DNA of 64,000 nucleotides from Flavobacterium aeripolare. Its GTDB lineage: Bacteria; Bacteroidota; Bacteroidia; Flavobacteriales; Flavobacteriaceae. The stretch spans positions 62,001-126,000 of the forward strand of contig NZ_JABSNL010000003.1 in assembly GCF_013294025.1 (NCBI RefSeq), given 5' to 3'. Positions 26,044-35,108 of the stretch are shown here, piece by piece. The notes beneath the pieces were generated by a model. That model saw only the letters and a program-made list of their open reading frames with translations, was not told the origin of the DNA and did no database searches. Both the position numbers and the translations under genes were made by a program. The stretch's first letter is position 1. Each line of letters starts with the position of its first letter.

Positions 26044-28173
26044 ATGATACGAAACGACCTTAAAAATATTCAGCTCGACTATTCACATACTGATAGTAAA
26101 AGTACCTCTACTAAAAAAGAAGGTTTTTTTACCGCAGAAAATATTGAATTAAAGGAAACATACAGTCCAGAAGATACTGCAGCATTAACCCATCTCGATT
26201 TTGGAGCTGGTTTTGCACCTAACTTACGTGGACCTTATACAACTATGTATGTACGTAGACCATGGACCATACGTCAATATGCTGGCTTTTCAACCGCAGA
26301 AGAAAGCAACGCATTTTACAGAAGGAACTTAGCCGCTGGACAAAAAGGATTATCTATTGCCTTTGATTTACCCACACATAGAGGCTACGACTCAGATCAT
26401 GAGCGCGTAGTAGGAGATGTAGGTAAAGCCGGAGTTGCCATAGACTCTGTAGAAGACATGAAAGTACTTTTTGACCAAATACCTTTAGATCAAATGTCGG
26501 TTTCAATGACTATGAATGGAGCCGTTTTACCGATCATGGCTTTTTATATTGTCGCTGCCGAAGAACAAGGAGTTGCAACAAACCTACTTTCAGGAACGAT
26601 ACAAAATGATATCCTGAAAGAGTTCATGGTTAGAAATACCTACATCTATCCGCCTACTCCTTCGATGAAAATTATAGCTGATATTTTTGAATATACCAGT
26701 AAAAAAATGCCCAAATTTAATTCGATATCGATCTCAGGATACCACATGCAAGAAGCAGGTGCTACCGCAGATATTGAATTAGCATACACACTAGCCGACG
26801 GATTAGAATATATAAAAACCGGATTAGCAACAGGAATGAAAATCGATGAGTTTGCTCCTCGCCTATCGTTTTTCTGGGCCATTGGTATGAACCACTTTAT
26901 GGAGATTGCAAAAATGCGTGCCGGACGAATGATTTGGGCAAAATTAGTAAAGCAATTTAATCCTGAAGACGAGAAATCACTAGCATTAAGAACACACTGC
27001 CAAACTAGCGGATGGAGCTTAACAGAGCAAGACCCTTTTAACAATGTAGCTCGAACATGTATCGAAGCAACTGCAGCAGTTTTTGGTGGAACACAATCGC
27101 TACACACTAATGCCTTAGATGAAGCGATCGCTTTACCTACAGATTTCTCAGCAAGAATAGCACGTAACACTCAGATTTTTTTACAAGAAGAAACCAAGGT
27201 TACTAAAACTGTTGACCCCTGGGCAGGTAGTTATTATGTAGAATCACTAACAGACCAAATTGCACAAAGCGCTTGGAAATTAATTGAGGAAGTAGAAGAG
27301 CTAGGCGGCATGACAAAAGCCATCGAAGCTGGTATCCCAAAATTAAGAATTGAAGAAGCTGCAGCTAGAAAGCAAGCAAGAATAGATAGTGGCCAAGATA
27401 TTATTGTAGGCGTTAACAAATACCGTTTAGATAAAGAAGATCCGTTGCAAATTCTGGATGTAGATAATCAAATGGTACGCAAGCAACAACTAGAGCAATT
27501 GGATAAAATTAAAGCAACTCGTAATACTGCAAAAGTTGAGGAGTCATTGCAAAAGTTAATTGCCTGTGCTAAAACTGGGGAAGGTAATTTACTCGAAATT
27601 GCCGTAGAAGCAGCACGCCATAGAACTACTTTGGGTGAGATTAGCGATGCTCTTGAAACTGTATTTGGACGTTATAAAGCACAAATTAAATCATTTAGCG
27701 GTGTGTACAGCAAAGAGATTAAAGATGACAAAAGTTTTGAACAAGCTAAGCAGTTAGCAAACAGTTTTGCCAAACAAGAAGGTAGACGTCCTAGAATTAT
27801 GATTGCTAAGATGGGTCAAGATGGACATGACAGAGGTGCAAAAGTAGTTGCTACAGGATATGCCGATGTAGGTTTTGATGTAGATATAGGTCCGTTATTT
27901 CAAACACCTGCCGAAGCAGCAAAACAAGCCGTGGAGAACGATGTGCATATTTTAGGAGTATCGTCTCTAGCTGCAGGACATAAAACATTAGTACCTCAAG
28001 TAATTGAAGAATTAAAGAAATATGGCCGAGAAGATATTATGGTTATTGTAGGTGGTGTTATTCCAGCTCAAGATTACCAATACTTATTTGATGCGGGGGC
28101 AGTAGCAGTGTTTGGTCCCGGTACAAAAATTGGTGAAGCAGCAATTAAAATTCTAGAAATTTTAATTGACTAA
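26044..28173 (+). CDS. mutB: methylmalonyl-CoA mutase large (alpha) subunit
   Basis: 709 residues containing the catalytic TIM barrel ([39 protein letters not shown]) and the C-terminal cobalamin-binding domain with [22 protein letters not shown]. His595 in the DxHxxG motif is the lower axial ligand of adenosylcobalamin. The enzyme feeds propionate, odd-chain fatty acid and branched-chain amino-acid carbon into the citric-acid cycle. The chaperone MeaB/ArgK and the epimerase are not in this window. The gene ends at a bidirectional terminator. Confidence 0.96.
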   Translation: MIRNDLKNIQLDYSHTDSKSTSTKKEGFFTAENIELKETYSPEDTAALTHLDFGAGFAPNLRGPYTTMYVRRPWTIRQYAGFSTAEESNAFYRRNLAAGQKGLSIAFDLPTHRGYDSDHERVVGDVGKAGVAIDSVEDMKVLFDQIPLDQMSVSMTMNGAVLPIMAFYIVAAEEQGVATNLLSGTIQNDILKEFMVRNTYIYPPTPSMKIIADIFEYTSKKMPKFNSISISGYHMQEAGATADIELAYTLADGLEYIKTGLATGMKIDEFAPRLSFFWAIGMNHFMEIAKMRAGRMIWAKLVKQFNPEDEKSLALRTHCQTSGWSLTEQDPFNNVARTCIEATAAVFGGTQSLHTNALDEAIALPTDFSARIARNTQIFLQEETKVTKTVDPWAGSYYVESLTDQIAQSAWKLIEEVEELGGMTKAIEAGIPKLRIEEAAARKQARIDSGQDIIVGVNKYRLDKEDPLQILDVDNQMVRKQQLEQLDKIKATRNTAKVEESLQKLIACAKTGEGNLLEIAVEAARHRTTLGEISDALETVFGRYKAQIKSFSGVYSKEIKDDKSFEQAKQLANSFAKQEGRRPRIMIAKMGQDGHDRGAKVVATGYADVGFDVDIGPLFQTPAEAAKQAVENDVHILGVSSLAAGHKTLVPQVIEELKKYGREDIMVIVGGVIPAQDYQYLFDAGAVAVFGPGTKIGEAAIKILEILID

Positions 28174-28193
28174 TACCTTAAAATTTAAAGCAT

Positions 28194-28233
28194 AAAAAAA
28201 GCGGTTCAACTCAGTTGAACCGCTTTTTTTTAT
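28194..28233. terminator. bidirectional terminator between mutB and the lysozyme-like gene
   Basis: AAAAAAAGCGGTTCAACT and AGTTGAACCGCTTTTTTT form a perfect symmetrical hairpin; the right T-tract overlaps the end of the minus-strand gene. Confidence 0.9.
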
Positions 28234-28871
28234 CTTAAACTTACTCTTGCGTTAATATTAGCAGCGATAAAGGAAGTATCATAACCTCCAAATGCTTCCA
28301 TATAACTCCGTATAGAGGTTCCGTATGCGTCTTTTATGTACTTCTTACCGTTATTCTTGAAATATCTTTTAACTGATCCTGCACCTCCTAAATGAGCCGC
28401 AGCTAAAATACCTGATTCAGTCACTAAAATTCCATTCACAACTGTTCCTTGATAGCGTGCAATTACATCTTGTAATATAGCTTTGTTTTTTGACAACAAT
28501 GCCACAAAGGCACGCTCTTGAATTTTAGGGCTTCTTAAAAAGAGAAGACTGTCTCTAACTCCTACTGATTTTAAAGTTTCAACTCCAAATTGATATTTTC
28601 CTAAATACCCAAGTGAATTGATTTTTTTGTATTTACCCTGAGATTCTTTATACCCTAAAGCTTCTTTAAAGCCTATGAATAAATTCCCTGTAAAAGGAAT
28701 GTTCATACTGGTATAACTTTCCTCTTCTAAAGATGGATACAAGTATTGTTTTCCATCTATATTTTTTACTAGAAACCACTTATTCTTGTCTAATTTAAGG
28801 GGTTTAAAACCGGCGCTTAAAAAGGCTACAATAATTGCTAAACTCGCATAAAAATACCACTTCTTTACCAT
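28230..28871 (-). CDS. lysozyme/transglycosylase-like exported protein
   Basis: About 213 residues with an N-terminal membrane/signal segment (KKWYFYASLAIIVAFLSAGF). The central region ALGYKESQGKY ... SLGYLGKYQFGVETLKSVG resembles the glutamate-centred active site of lysozyme-like transglycosylases, and AAAHLGGAGSVKRYF fits the same fold. It may cleave peptidoglycan in the periplasm. The ATG at 28871 (MVKKWYFY) is chosen because the region before it (from 28904) looks unrelated and the signal segment starts there. The neighbour mltG is also a glycan lyase, but it is 530 bp away. Confidence 0.65.
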   Translation of the reverse strand: MVKKWYFYASLAIIVAFLSAGFKPLKLDKNKWFLVKNIDGKQYLYPSLEEESYTSMNIPFTGNLFIGFKEALGYKESQGKYKKINSLGYLGKYQFGVETLKSVGVRDSLLFLRSPKIQERAFVALLSKNKAILQDVIARYQGTVVNGILVTESGILAAAHLGGAGSVKRYFKNNGKKYIKDAYGTSIRSYMEAFGGYDTSFIAANINARVSLR

Positions 28872-29325
28872 AAATTGTTTTTCTTCAAAACGCTGTCCCG
28901 TCATGAAATTTCTGCGGGCAAAGATACAACATTTTTTATAATACTGAATATCAAGTTGTTAATCTTGTCTAAAAAGCAAAATTTGAAACTTTAATTCCCT
29001 CATTACCCGAGTATTCTAGACTGCTAACACGATTATTAAATATTTACAATCCGCTTAATTTACAATGTAAAAGTAGGTTTAAACCATGCCGTTTTGTCGA
29101 GCAAAACCGTTTTATGGCAAAAAAACGACTTTAAAAAGCTATGTAAAACAACAAAAAAAGTAAGGTAAATATTATTTTTGAGCGTCTGCTTTTTCTAAGT
29201 GTATGTGTTCAATTTTGTTCTTTCGAATATAAATGCTACCGTGATGATAACCAATTCTAATTATTGATACAGTATGCAGCAGCATCTATTTAAATGTGTT
29301 TGCCACAAGCTTGTCTTTACAGCAT
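28872..29325. other. non-coding region of about 450 bp
   Basis: No supportable gene. It holds a perfect 10-bp palindrome GGTTTAAACC at 29076-29085, a small hairpin GTTTTG-TCGAG-CAAAAC at 29091-29107 nested in TGCC ... GGCA (29087-29118), and an exact TAnnTTTG element at 29173-29180 on the plus strand with no gene behind it. Confidence 0.5.
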
Positions 29326-29372
29326 TAAAAAAGGCGTTAAAAAATGCCCTATAGCTATCTTTTAACACCTAA
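29326..29372 (-). terminator. terminator downstream of mltG
   Basis: On the minus strand, GGTGTTAAAA ... TTTTAACGCC is followed by six T, 27 bp after the mltG stop. Confidence 0.7.
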
Positions 29373-29398
29373 TTAAATTTATTGTATTCGATAAAATA

Positions 29399-30439
29399 TT
29401 ACCTTTTTACTCCTTGGCTATTGATCCAATCAGCATACTTTTTAGCATTTTTATTATGCTCGGGTAAAGTTGCAGCAAATTCGTGATAACCAAATCGGTC
29501 AATACTCGCACAAAAATAGATGTAATCATTTTGCTCTGGACTTAACACTGCTTCCAGCGCGGTAATATCAGGCATGGCAATAGGTCCTGGTGGCAATCCT
29601 ATATTCACATAAGTGTTGTAAGGAGACGACATCGTTAAGTCATTGTAAAAAACGCGTTTAATAACTTGGTTGAAGTCATTGTCTCTTTTCTTCATGGCGA
29701 AAATCACTGTTGGATCTGCTTGCAATGGCATGCCTATTCTCAAACGATTTAAATACACACCAGCAATACGGGGGCGTTCGTCTTTTTTTACAGATTCCTT
29801 GTGTACGATTGAAGCGAGTATCGTTGCTTCAATAGGGGTAAGTCCTTGTTTCTCTGCTTTAGCCAAACGATCTGCGTTCCAGAAATTGCGGTATTCCTTG
29901 ATCATCTTATCTCTAAACTTTAACGCAGACGTATTCCAGTAAAACTCATAAGTATTAGGTATAAACATTACAAATACATTGTCTTCATTAAAACCATTTT
30001 CCTTTAAAAATATAGAATCCTTAAAAGAAGTCAATAACGACGTACTATCTGCCTCTATTTGTGCGCCTACTCTACCAGCAAGATTTTCTACTCTTTCTTG
30101 ATTGTTAAACGCTAGACTTACTGGAACATTTGAACGTAAACTTTGTACTAACTCATAACTATTCATCCCTTTTTTAAGCAAGAATCTTCCTGATTTAAAA
30201 GTCTCTGGATAACTTCTTTTTTGAGCTACAAGATCAAAGCGTTCCATATCGTCAACATACTGTGAGATAATTTTTTCGGCATCAGGATAGCTTGCGTCTG
30301 TAGGGATGTGAACGTACACTTCCTTCTCGCTAAACTTAGTATTTTCAGAGAAAATTTGTCTCATTAATATAAAACCATATATTAATAATGCAGATACTAC
30401 TACAATCGAAACGATTGATATAATTTTTTTTAATGTCAA
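29399..30439 (-). CDS. mltG: endolytic transglycosylase MltG
   Basis: 346-residue YceG/MltG protein. An N-terminal membrane anchor (IISIVSIVVVSALLIYGFIL) is followed by a LysM-like segment and the catalytic domain with ASIVHKESVKKDERPRIAGVYLNRLRIGMPLQADPTV, where the Glu of KES is the predicted catalytic residue. It cleaves nascent peptidoglycan strands and sets their length. It is the last gene of a minus-strand row with a GNAT gene and dapF; the gap to the GNAT gene is 10 bp. Confidence 0.93.
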   Translation of the reverse strand: MTLKKIISIVSIVVVSALLIYGFILMRQIFSENTKFSEKEVYVHIPTDASYPDAEKIISQYVDDMERFDLVAQKRSYPETFKSGRFLLKKGMNSYELVQSLRSNVPVSLAFNNQERVENLAGRVGAQIEADSTSLLTSFKDSIFLKENGFNEDNVFVMFIPNTYEFYWNTSALKFRDKMIKEYRNFWNADRLAKAEKQGLTPIEATILASIVHKESVKKDERPRIAGVYLNRLRIGMPLQADPTVIFAMKKRDNDFNQVIKRVFYNDLTMSSPYNTYVNIGLPPGPIAMPDITALEAVLSPEQNDYIYFCASIDRFGYHEFAATLPEHNKNAKKYADWINSQGVKR

Positions 30440-30449
30440 AATCTATAAT

Positions 30450-30983
30450 TTAAAATTGTTTGTTTATCAATTGGTACATATTCTCGTCGCTGTAACTGCC
30501 GTTTGTCAATATCCAATCTTTTTTTGTCCCGATATATTCGAAACCAAATTTAATAAAAAGCGCTATACTCGCTACATTTTTTATGTCAATATTAGCATAA
30601 AGTTGGTGCAAATTTAAATGATAAAAACTGTACTCAATTAGTAAGCTAAGTGCCTCAGAACCTATATTTTGTCCTCTACTACTTTTTTCATGTATCACGA
30701 TACCTACACCTGCTCTATTATTTCTAGGATCAAAATCAAATAAATCAATCAGTCCTACAGCAGGAAAGTCTTCGTCTTGACAAATAGCCAAGCGTAATTG
30801 TTTGGCTTCATATATGTCTTGATGCGCGTTTTCTAGGTATTGTTTCACCAGAAACCTACTGTATGGCGTTTGGGTGTTACTTACACTCCATATTGATTCA
30901 TCATTTTCTATGGCATAGATAAACTCTAAATCATTGGGTTCAAGAGCTCGAATATATATATTATCTCCTTTTAAGGTCATCAT
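30450..30983 (-). CDS. GNAT acetyltransferase, RimJ/RimL-like
   Basis: 177 residues: YIRALEPNDLEFIYAIEND at the N-terminus and GVGIVIHEKSSRGQNIGSEAL as the acetyl-CoA loop, followed by NVASIALFIKFGFEYIGTKKDW. This is the Acetyltransf_3 layout of ribosomal-protein N-acetyltransferases and spermidine acetyltransferases, so the substrate is open. Two adjacent ATG codons mark the start and the first is used. It sits between dapF and mltG, 10 bp from mltG. Confidence 0.85.
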   Translation of the reverse strand: MMTLKGDNIYIRALEPNDLEFIYAIENDESIWSVSNTQTPYSRFLVKQYLENAHQDIYEAKQLRLAICQDEDFPAVGLIDLFDFDPRNNRAGVGIVIHEKSSRGQNIGSEALSLLIEYSFYHLNLHQLYANIDIKNVASIALFIKFGFEYIGTKKDWILTNGSYSDENMYQLINKQF

Positions 30984-31019
30984 GTAATTTTGTGGTTATG
31001 TGTAAAACTCGGAAAGGTA

Positions 31020-31802
31020 TTAGACCATGAATGTTCCTTCAAAAACAAACACTGCAGGTCCAATTAGAAACACATTCGAATACCCATTTTCTGTTTTATC
31101 AAATTTAACCGCCAGCTTTCCGCCTTCTAGATTTACATTTACAGTGGTCGCTGTAGTCAAGCCATCATTATGCATAGCGATTGCAACAGCTGTAGCGCCA
31201 GTTCCGCAGGCTAATGTTTCGTCTTCAACACCTCTCTCATACGTTCTTAATGCAAAAGTGTCCTCGCTAAGCTTGCTAACAAAATTAATATTACTTCCTT
31301 CTGCACCATATAATGTACCATATCGCAAAGCTGCACCAGCTACCTTTACATTGTACTCTTTAAGATCGTTCACGATTTGAACATGATGCGGCGATCCTGT
31401 ATTTAAAAACGAATATTCTTTTTGCTTAGTGATAGTTGAAACATCAATCATTTGTAAAGAGACAATTCCATCCTCTTGAATTGTTGCGTGATGCAAACCA
31501 TCAATCGCGTTAAAACTAGTATGATTATCGATTACAGCCATTTTTTTGGCGAAAGCTACTAGACATCTCCCTCCATTTCCACACATAGTACTTTGATTTC
31601 CATCTGAATTGAAATAGACCATTTTAAAATCAGAATTTTCATCATTCTCTAATAGAATAAGTCCGTCGCCACCAATACCAAAACGGCGGTCGCAAAGATG
31701 CGCAATAAGTTTTGTGTTTTCTTTAGGGAAATCCTGTAAACGATTGTCTATCATTACAAAATCATTTCCTGTCCCTTGATATTTATAGAATTTAAGTTGC
31801 AT
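31020..31802 (-). CDS. dapF: diaminopimelate epimerase
   Basis: 260-residue cofactor-independent epimerase that converts L,L- to meso-diaminopimelate for lysine and peptidoglycan synthesis. The two catalytic cysteines are visible: Cys74 in STMCGNGGRC and Cys199 in LACGTGATA. GTGNDFVMID at the start is the usual opening. It is the first gene of the dapF-GNAT-mltG row, which is consistent with a wall-synthesis transcript. Confidence 0.95.
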   Translation of the reverse strand: MQLKFYKYQGTGNDFVMIDNRLQDFPKENTKLIAHLCDRRFGIGGDGLILLENDENSDFKMVYFNSDGNQSTMCGNGGRCLVAFAKKMAVIDNHTSFNAIDGLHHATIQEDGIVSLQMIDVSTITKQKEYSFLNTGSPHHVQIVNDLKEYNVKVAGAALRYGTLYGAEGSNINFVSKLSEDTFALRTYERGVEDETLACGTGATAVAIAMHNDGLTTATTVNVNLEGGKLAVKFDKTENGYSNVFLIGPAVFVFEGTFMV

Positions 31803-31938
31803 TTGTAGTAGTATTATGAACCGTAAAAGTACGATTATTAATGAAATGTTAATCGGTGTTAAATACAGTTAAACAATATTTTAACAGTCAGAATAAGTTT
31901 TAAATTTACATTACAAATAACGTAAAACGAAATATATT

Positions 31939-33339
31939 ATGAAACAATTTTCCAAGCTGTTCTTAGTTTCATTGTTAAGTGGAGCTGTTACACTAAGTGC
32001 TTACAAATTATTATTTGACAACAATGGCTACTTTGCATCACGACAAGGTACTCTAACGACAACTGCAAATGATTCTTATGCTAAAAAAGTAGGCTTATCA
32101 TCTGAATTATTAGATTTTACAGAAGCTGCAGAAAACACGATACATACTGTCGTTCACGTGAAAAACGTTTCTTACAAAACTATTTCTAACCCTATGCTTG
32201 AGTACTTTTATGGTTACAAAGGTGGTCAATCACAAGAACAAGTAGGTACGGGATCTGGAGTAATTATCTCTGCAGATGGATATATTGTCACAAACAATCA
32301 CGTTATAAAAGACGCCTCAGAAATAGAGATAACGCTCAATAATAAGAAATCGTATAAAGCTAAACTGATTGGAACGGATTCAAAAATGGATATTGCACTT
32401 TTAAAAATAGATGCAGATGAGAAATTGCCGTATTCTAGTTTTGGGAACAGTGATGCTGTAAAAGTAGGTGAATGGGTTCTTGCGGTAGGAAATCCCTATA
32501 ACTTAACCTCAACAGTTACAGCAGGTATTGTTTCGGCGAAAGCCAGAAATTTAGGCACCAATGGAATCCAATCTTTTATACAAACAGATGCAGCTGTAAA
32601 TCCAGGAAATAGCGGTGGTGCCTTAGTGAACACTAGAGGTGATTTAATAGGAATAAATACGATGATTTCTTCAATGACAGGATCTTATGTAGGCTATTCA
32701 TTTGCTGTACCTTCTAATATTGCTCGAAAAATTATCGAAGACATCATGGAATATGGTAACGTACAACGCGGAATATTAGGGGTTGAAGGAGGAGAACTAA
32801 ATGCAATGGCCTCAAAAGAGCTAGGCGTAGCAGAAACGGAAGGATTTTACATTAATAAGGTGACAAAAAATTCTGGTGCAGAAAAATCTGGTCTTAAAAA
32901 AGGAGACGTGATTGTTAAGTTAGACAATCAAACCATTGCTACTTTTGCCGATCTTTCAGGATATATTAATACTAAGCGACCAAACGACAAAGTTGCGGTG
33001 ACTATTAATAGAGATGGAACCTTAAAAACGATCCCTGTTGCACTGAGTAAAAACGAATTTTTTACCACCGAGTTCAAGGGAATTGAATTAGAAAACATAG
33101 ATGCTGGAGACAAGAAAAAATTCAAAATTGACTATGGCGTTAAAATTAGAGCCATTACTAATGAGAATTTAATGCAGTATGATAATGAACTGCGTGGCAA
33201 TATTATTCTAAGCATAGATAATGTAAAAGCAAAAGATATTGAAACGGTTTCTAAGCTTTTAAATGATAAAGAGGAGAATAAAAGCATGCGATTAGAAATG
33301 ATTAATAAAAATGGGGAATTGATTAGAATAATAATTTAA
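31939..33339 (+). CDS. periplasmic serine protease, DegP/HtrA family
   Basis: 466 residues: an N-terminal signal or anchor helix (KLFLVSLLSGAVTLSAY), a trypsin-like domain with His121 (TNNHVIK), Asp151 (MDIALLKID) and Ser225 (NPGNSGGAL), then one clear PDZ domain (~285-375) and a second, degenerate one. It degrades or refolds misfolded envelope proteins under stress. Divergent from dapF, with a terminator 20 bp downstream. I see no sigma-E-like promoter or two-component system beside it. Confidence 0.93.
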   Translation: MKQFSKLFLVSLLSGAVTLSAYKLLFDNNGYFASRQGTLTTTANDSYAKKVGLSSELLDFTEAAENTIHTVVHVKNVSYKTISNPMLEYFYGYKGGQSQEQVGTGSGVIISADGYIVTNNHVIKDASEIEITLNNKKSYKAKLIGTDSKMDIALLKIDADEKLPYSSFGNSDAVKVGEWVLAVGNPYNLTSTVTAGIVSAKARNLGTNGIQSFIQTDAAVNPGNSGGALVNTRGDLIGINTMISSMTGSYVGYSFAVPSNIARKIIEDIMEYGNVQRGILGVEGGELNAMASKELGVAETEGFYINKVTKNSGAEKSGLKKGDVIVKLDNQTIATFADLSGYINTKRPNDKVAVTINRDGTLKTIPVALSKNEFFTTEFKGIELENIDAGDKKKFKIDYGVKIRAITNENLMQYDNELRGNIILSIDNVKAKDIETVSKLLNDKEENKSMRLEMINKNGELIRIII

Positions 33340-33358
33340 TCTCACACAATTATAAAAT

Positions 33359-33398
33359 CAAAGCCAACCTGAAAAAATTTGGGTTGGCTTTTTTATTT
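33359..33398 (+). terminator. terminator after the HtrA protease gene
   Basis: AAGCCAACC, a loop rich in A and T, GGTTGGCTT and a T-run, 20 bp after the stop. Confidence 0.85.
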
Positions 33399-33418
33399 GA
33401 AAATAAATACGAAAATAG

Positions 33419-33449
33419 TTTACGAAATCGATTGAAATCGGTACTTTTG
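33419..33449 (+). promoter_or_regulatory. promoter of the GAPDH gene
   Basis: TTTA at 33419-33422, a 19-bp spacer and an exact TAnnTTTG (TACTTTTG) at 33442-33449. The predicted start near 33455 gives a leader of about 40 nt. Confidence 0.6.
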
Positions 33450-33495
33450 CGCCAAATTCAAAAAATAACTACTCAACAATTACAAATTTTCATTT

Positions 33496-34944
33496 ATGAA
33501 AAACACAGCTTTGTACCAAAAAGAAGTTTCCTTTCAAGTCGACAGACGTCGCGCCGGAGTCGAATTAATTAAGATCATTAGTGATTTGTGGTATGATAAA
33601 TCCATAGAACTGGTTTTATTTAAAAATCAATTATTAGACAAGAATGTAAGTGACATAATCAACTTGCATCAATATGCTGGTGAATTTGTAGGTAAGCCTA
33701 TGACGATTTTTGATTCGGTTGAAATTGCAAAAGTCGTTGGAGAATTAGATTTACCACCTTCTAAATTAGATTTAGGTAAACTGACATACGAATACCTTTT
33801 AGAAAATGAAAAATATCCAGACGCAAGGCATTTTGTTTTAGACAAATTAAAAGCGGCAAAATCATCTGAGGAAATACAACCAAAGGATGTTGTGCTTTAC
33901 GGTTTTGGTCGAATAGGACGTTTGCTTGCGAGAGAATTAATGTCTAAAACTGGAAAAGGAAATCAATTGCGATTAAGAGCGATTGTAACTAGAGATAAAA
34001 ATGATGCAGCTACTTTAGAAAAAAGAGCTTCATTATTACGTTATGATTCTGTTCATGGTGATTTTCTGGGATCAGTAATTGCTGATGTTGAAAATAACGC
34101 ATTAATTATAAACGGAACAACAGTTCATATCATTACAGCAAATGCACCTGAAGATATTGACTACACTATTTATGATATTGACCATGCGCTAATCATCGAT
34201 AACACAGGAGCCTTTACTAATGAAGAAGCTTTAAGTAGACATTTAATTTCAAAAGGAGCTCAAAAAGTATTGCTTACAGCGCCTGGAAAAGGTGTTCCTA
34301 ATATTGTACATGGCGTAAATCAAAATGAATATGACGTTGATGCAATTAATATATTCTCAGCAGCTTCTTGTACAACTAATGCTATTACACCTATTCTTAA
34401 AGCTGTCGAAGACACTTTAGGGGTTGTAAAAGGGCATTTAGAAACTATACACTCGTATACCAATGACCAGAATTTAGTAGACAATATGCACAAAAAATAC
34501 CGTCGTGGTAGAGCAGCAGCACTAAACATGGTTATTACAGAAACTGGAGCAGGAACAGCTGTTGCAAAGGCGTTACCGTCATTAGCAGGAAAATTAACCT
34601 CTAATGCGATACGTGTACCAGTTCCTAACGGATCACTAGTTGTATTAAATTTAGAGGTTGAAAAAGAAACTTCTATTGAAGGAATAAACGCCATCATGAA
34701 AAAATATGCTCTTGAGGGAGAACTTGTAGAGCAAATTAAATATTCGACAAATAATGAATTAGTTTCTTCGGATATTGTGGGAACTTCAGCACCATCTATT
34801 TATGATAGTAATGCGACGATTGTTTCTAATGATGGAAAAAATATTGTGTTGTACATTTGGTACGATAATGAATATGGTTACAGTCATCAAGTTATTAGAC
34901 TAGCAAAATATATTGCTAAAGTAAGACGTTTTACGTATTACTAG
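33496..34944 (+). CDS. glyceraldehyde-3-phosphate dehydrogenase, long form
   Basis: 482 residues, about 150 longer than ordinary GAPDH (~335). The first ~130 residues are an extra helical region; the classic enzyme begins with VVLYGFGRIGRLLAREL. The catalytic Cys292 is in SAASCTTNAI, and the NAD loop and the terminal WYDNEYGYSHQV are present. Long GAPDHs of this type are known in Bacteroidota and gammaproteobacteria. Whether it works in glycolysis, gluconeogenesis or another step is not decided by the sequence. Single gene bounded by its own promoter and terminator. Confidence 0.9.
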   Translation: MKNTALYQKEVSFQVDRRRAGVELIKIISDLWYDKSIELVLFKNQLLDKNVSDIINLHQYAGEFVGKPMTIFDSVEIAKVVGELDLPPSKLDLGKLTYEYLLENEKYPDARHFVLDKLKAAKSSEEIQPKDVVLYGFGRIGRLLARELMSKTGKGNQLRLRAIVTRDKNDAATLEKRASLLRYDSVHGDFLGSVIADVENNALIINGTTVHIITANAPEDIDYTIYDIDHALIIDNTGAFTNEEALSRHLISKGAQKVLLTAPGKGVPNIVHGVNQNEYDVDAINIFSAASCTTNAITPILKAVEDTLGVVKGHLETIHSYTNDQNLVDNMHKKYRRGRAAALNMVITETGAGTAVAKALPSLAGKLTSNAIRVPVPNGSLVVLNLEVEKETSIEGINAIMKKYALEGELVEQIKYSTNNELVSSDIVGTSAPSIYDSNATIVSNDGKNIVLYIWYDNEYGYSHQVIRLAKYIAKVRRFTYY

Positions 34945-34974
34945 CTAGCAGCATACGGGTTGGCAATGGTTACT

Positions 34975-35001
34975 ATATTTTTAGTTTTTAGTTTTTAGTT
35001 C
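34975..35001. repeat. short AT-rich tandem repeat
   Basis: Three head-to-tail copies of a TTTTTAG-type unit followed by related sequence (GTTTTAG), in the spacer between GAPDH and the terminator. No function visible. Confidence 0.5.
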
Positions 35002-35043
35002 AAGTTTTAGATTAGATTTTATAACCACCAACCTGTATTTTAT

Positions 35044-35084
35044 AAAAAATCCGTTTCAGTATACTGAAACGGATTTTTTTTTAC
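35044..35084. terminator. bidirectional terminator between GAPDH and the permease gene
   Basis: AAAAAATCCGTTTCAGT and ACTGAAACGGATTTTTT form a near-perfect symmetrical hairpin around TAT, between convergent genes. Confidence 0.9.
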
Positions 35085-35108
35085 TTCTACTATTTGTACG
35101 TAGCTATT

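Noticed and set aside
26646-27170. A 174-codon open frame antisense to mutB
   Set aside because: It lies wholly inside a well-supported enzyme gene. Its composition reflects the complement of mutB codons and no domain is seen.
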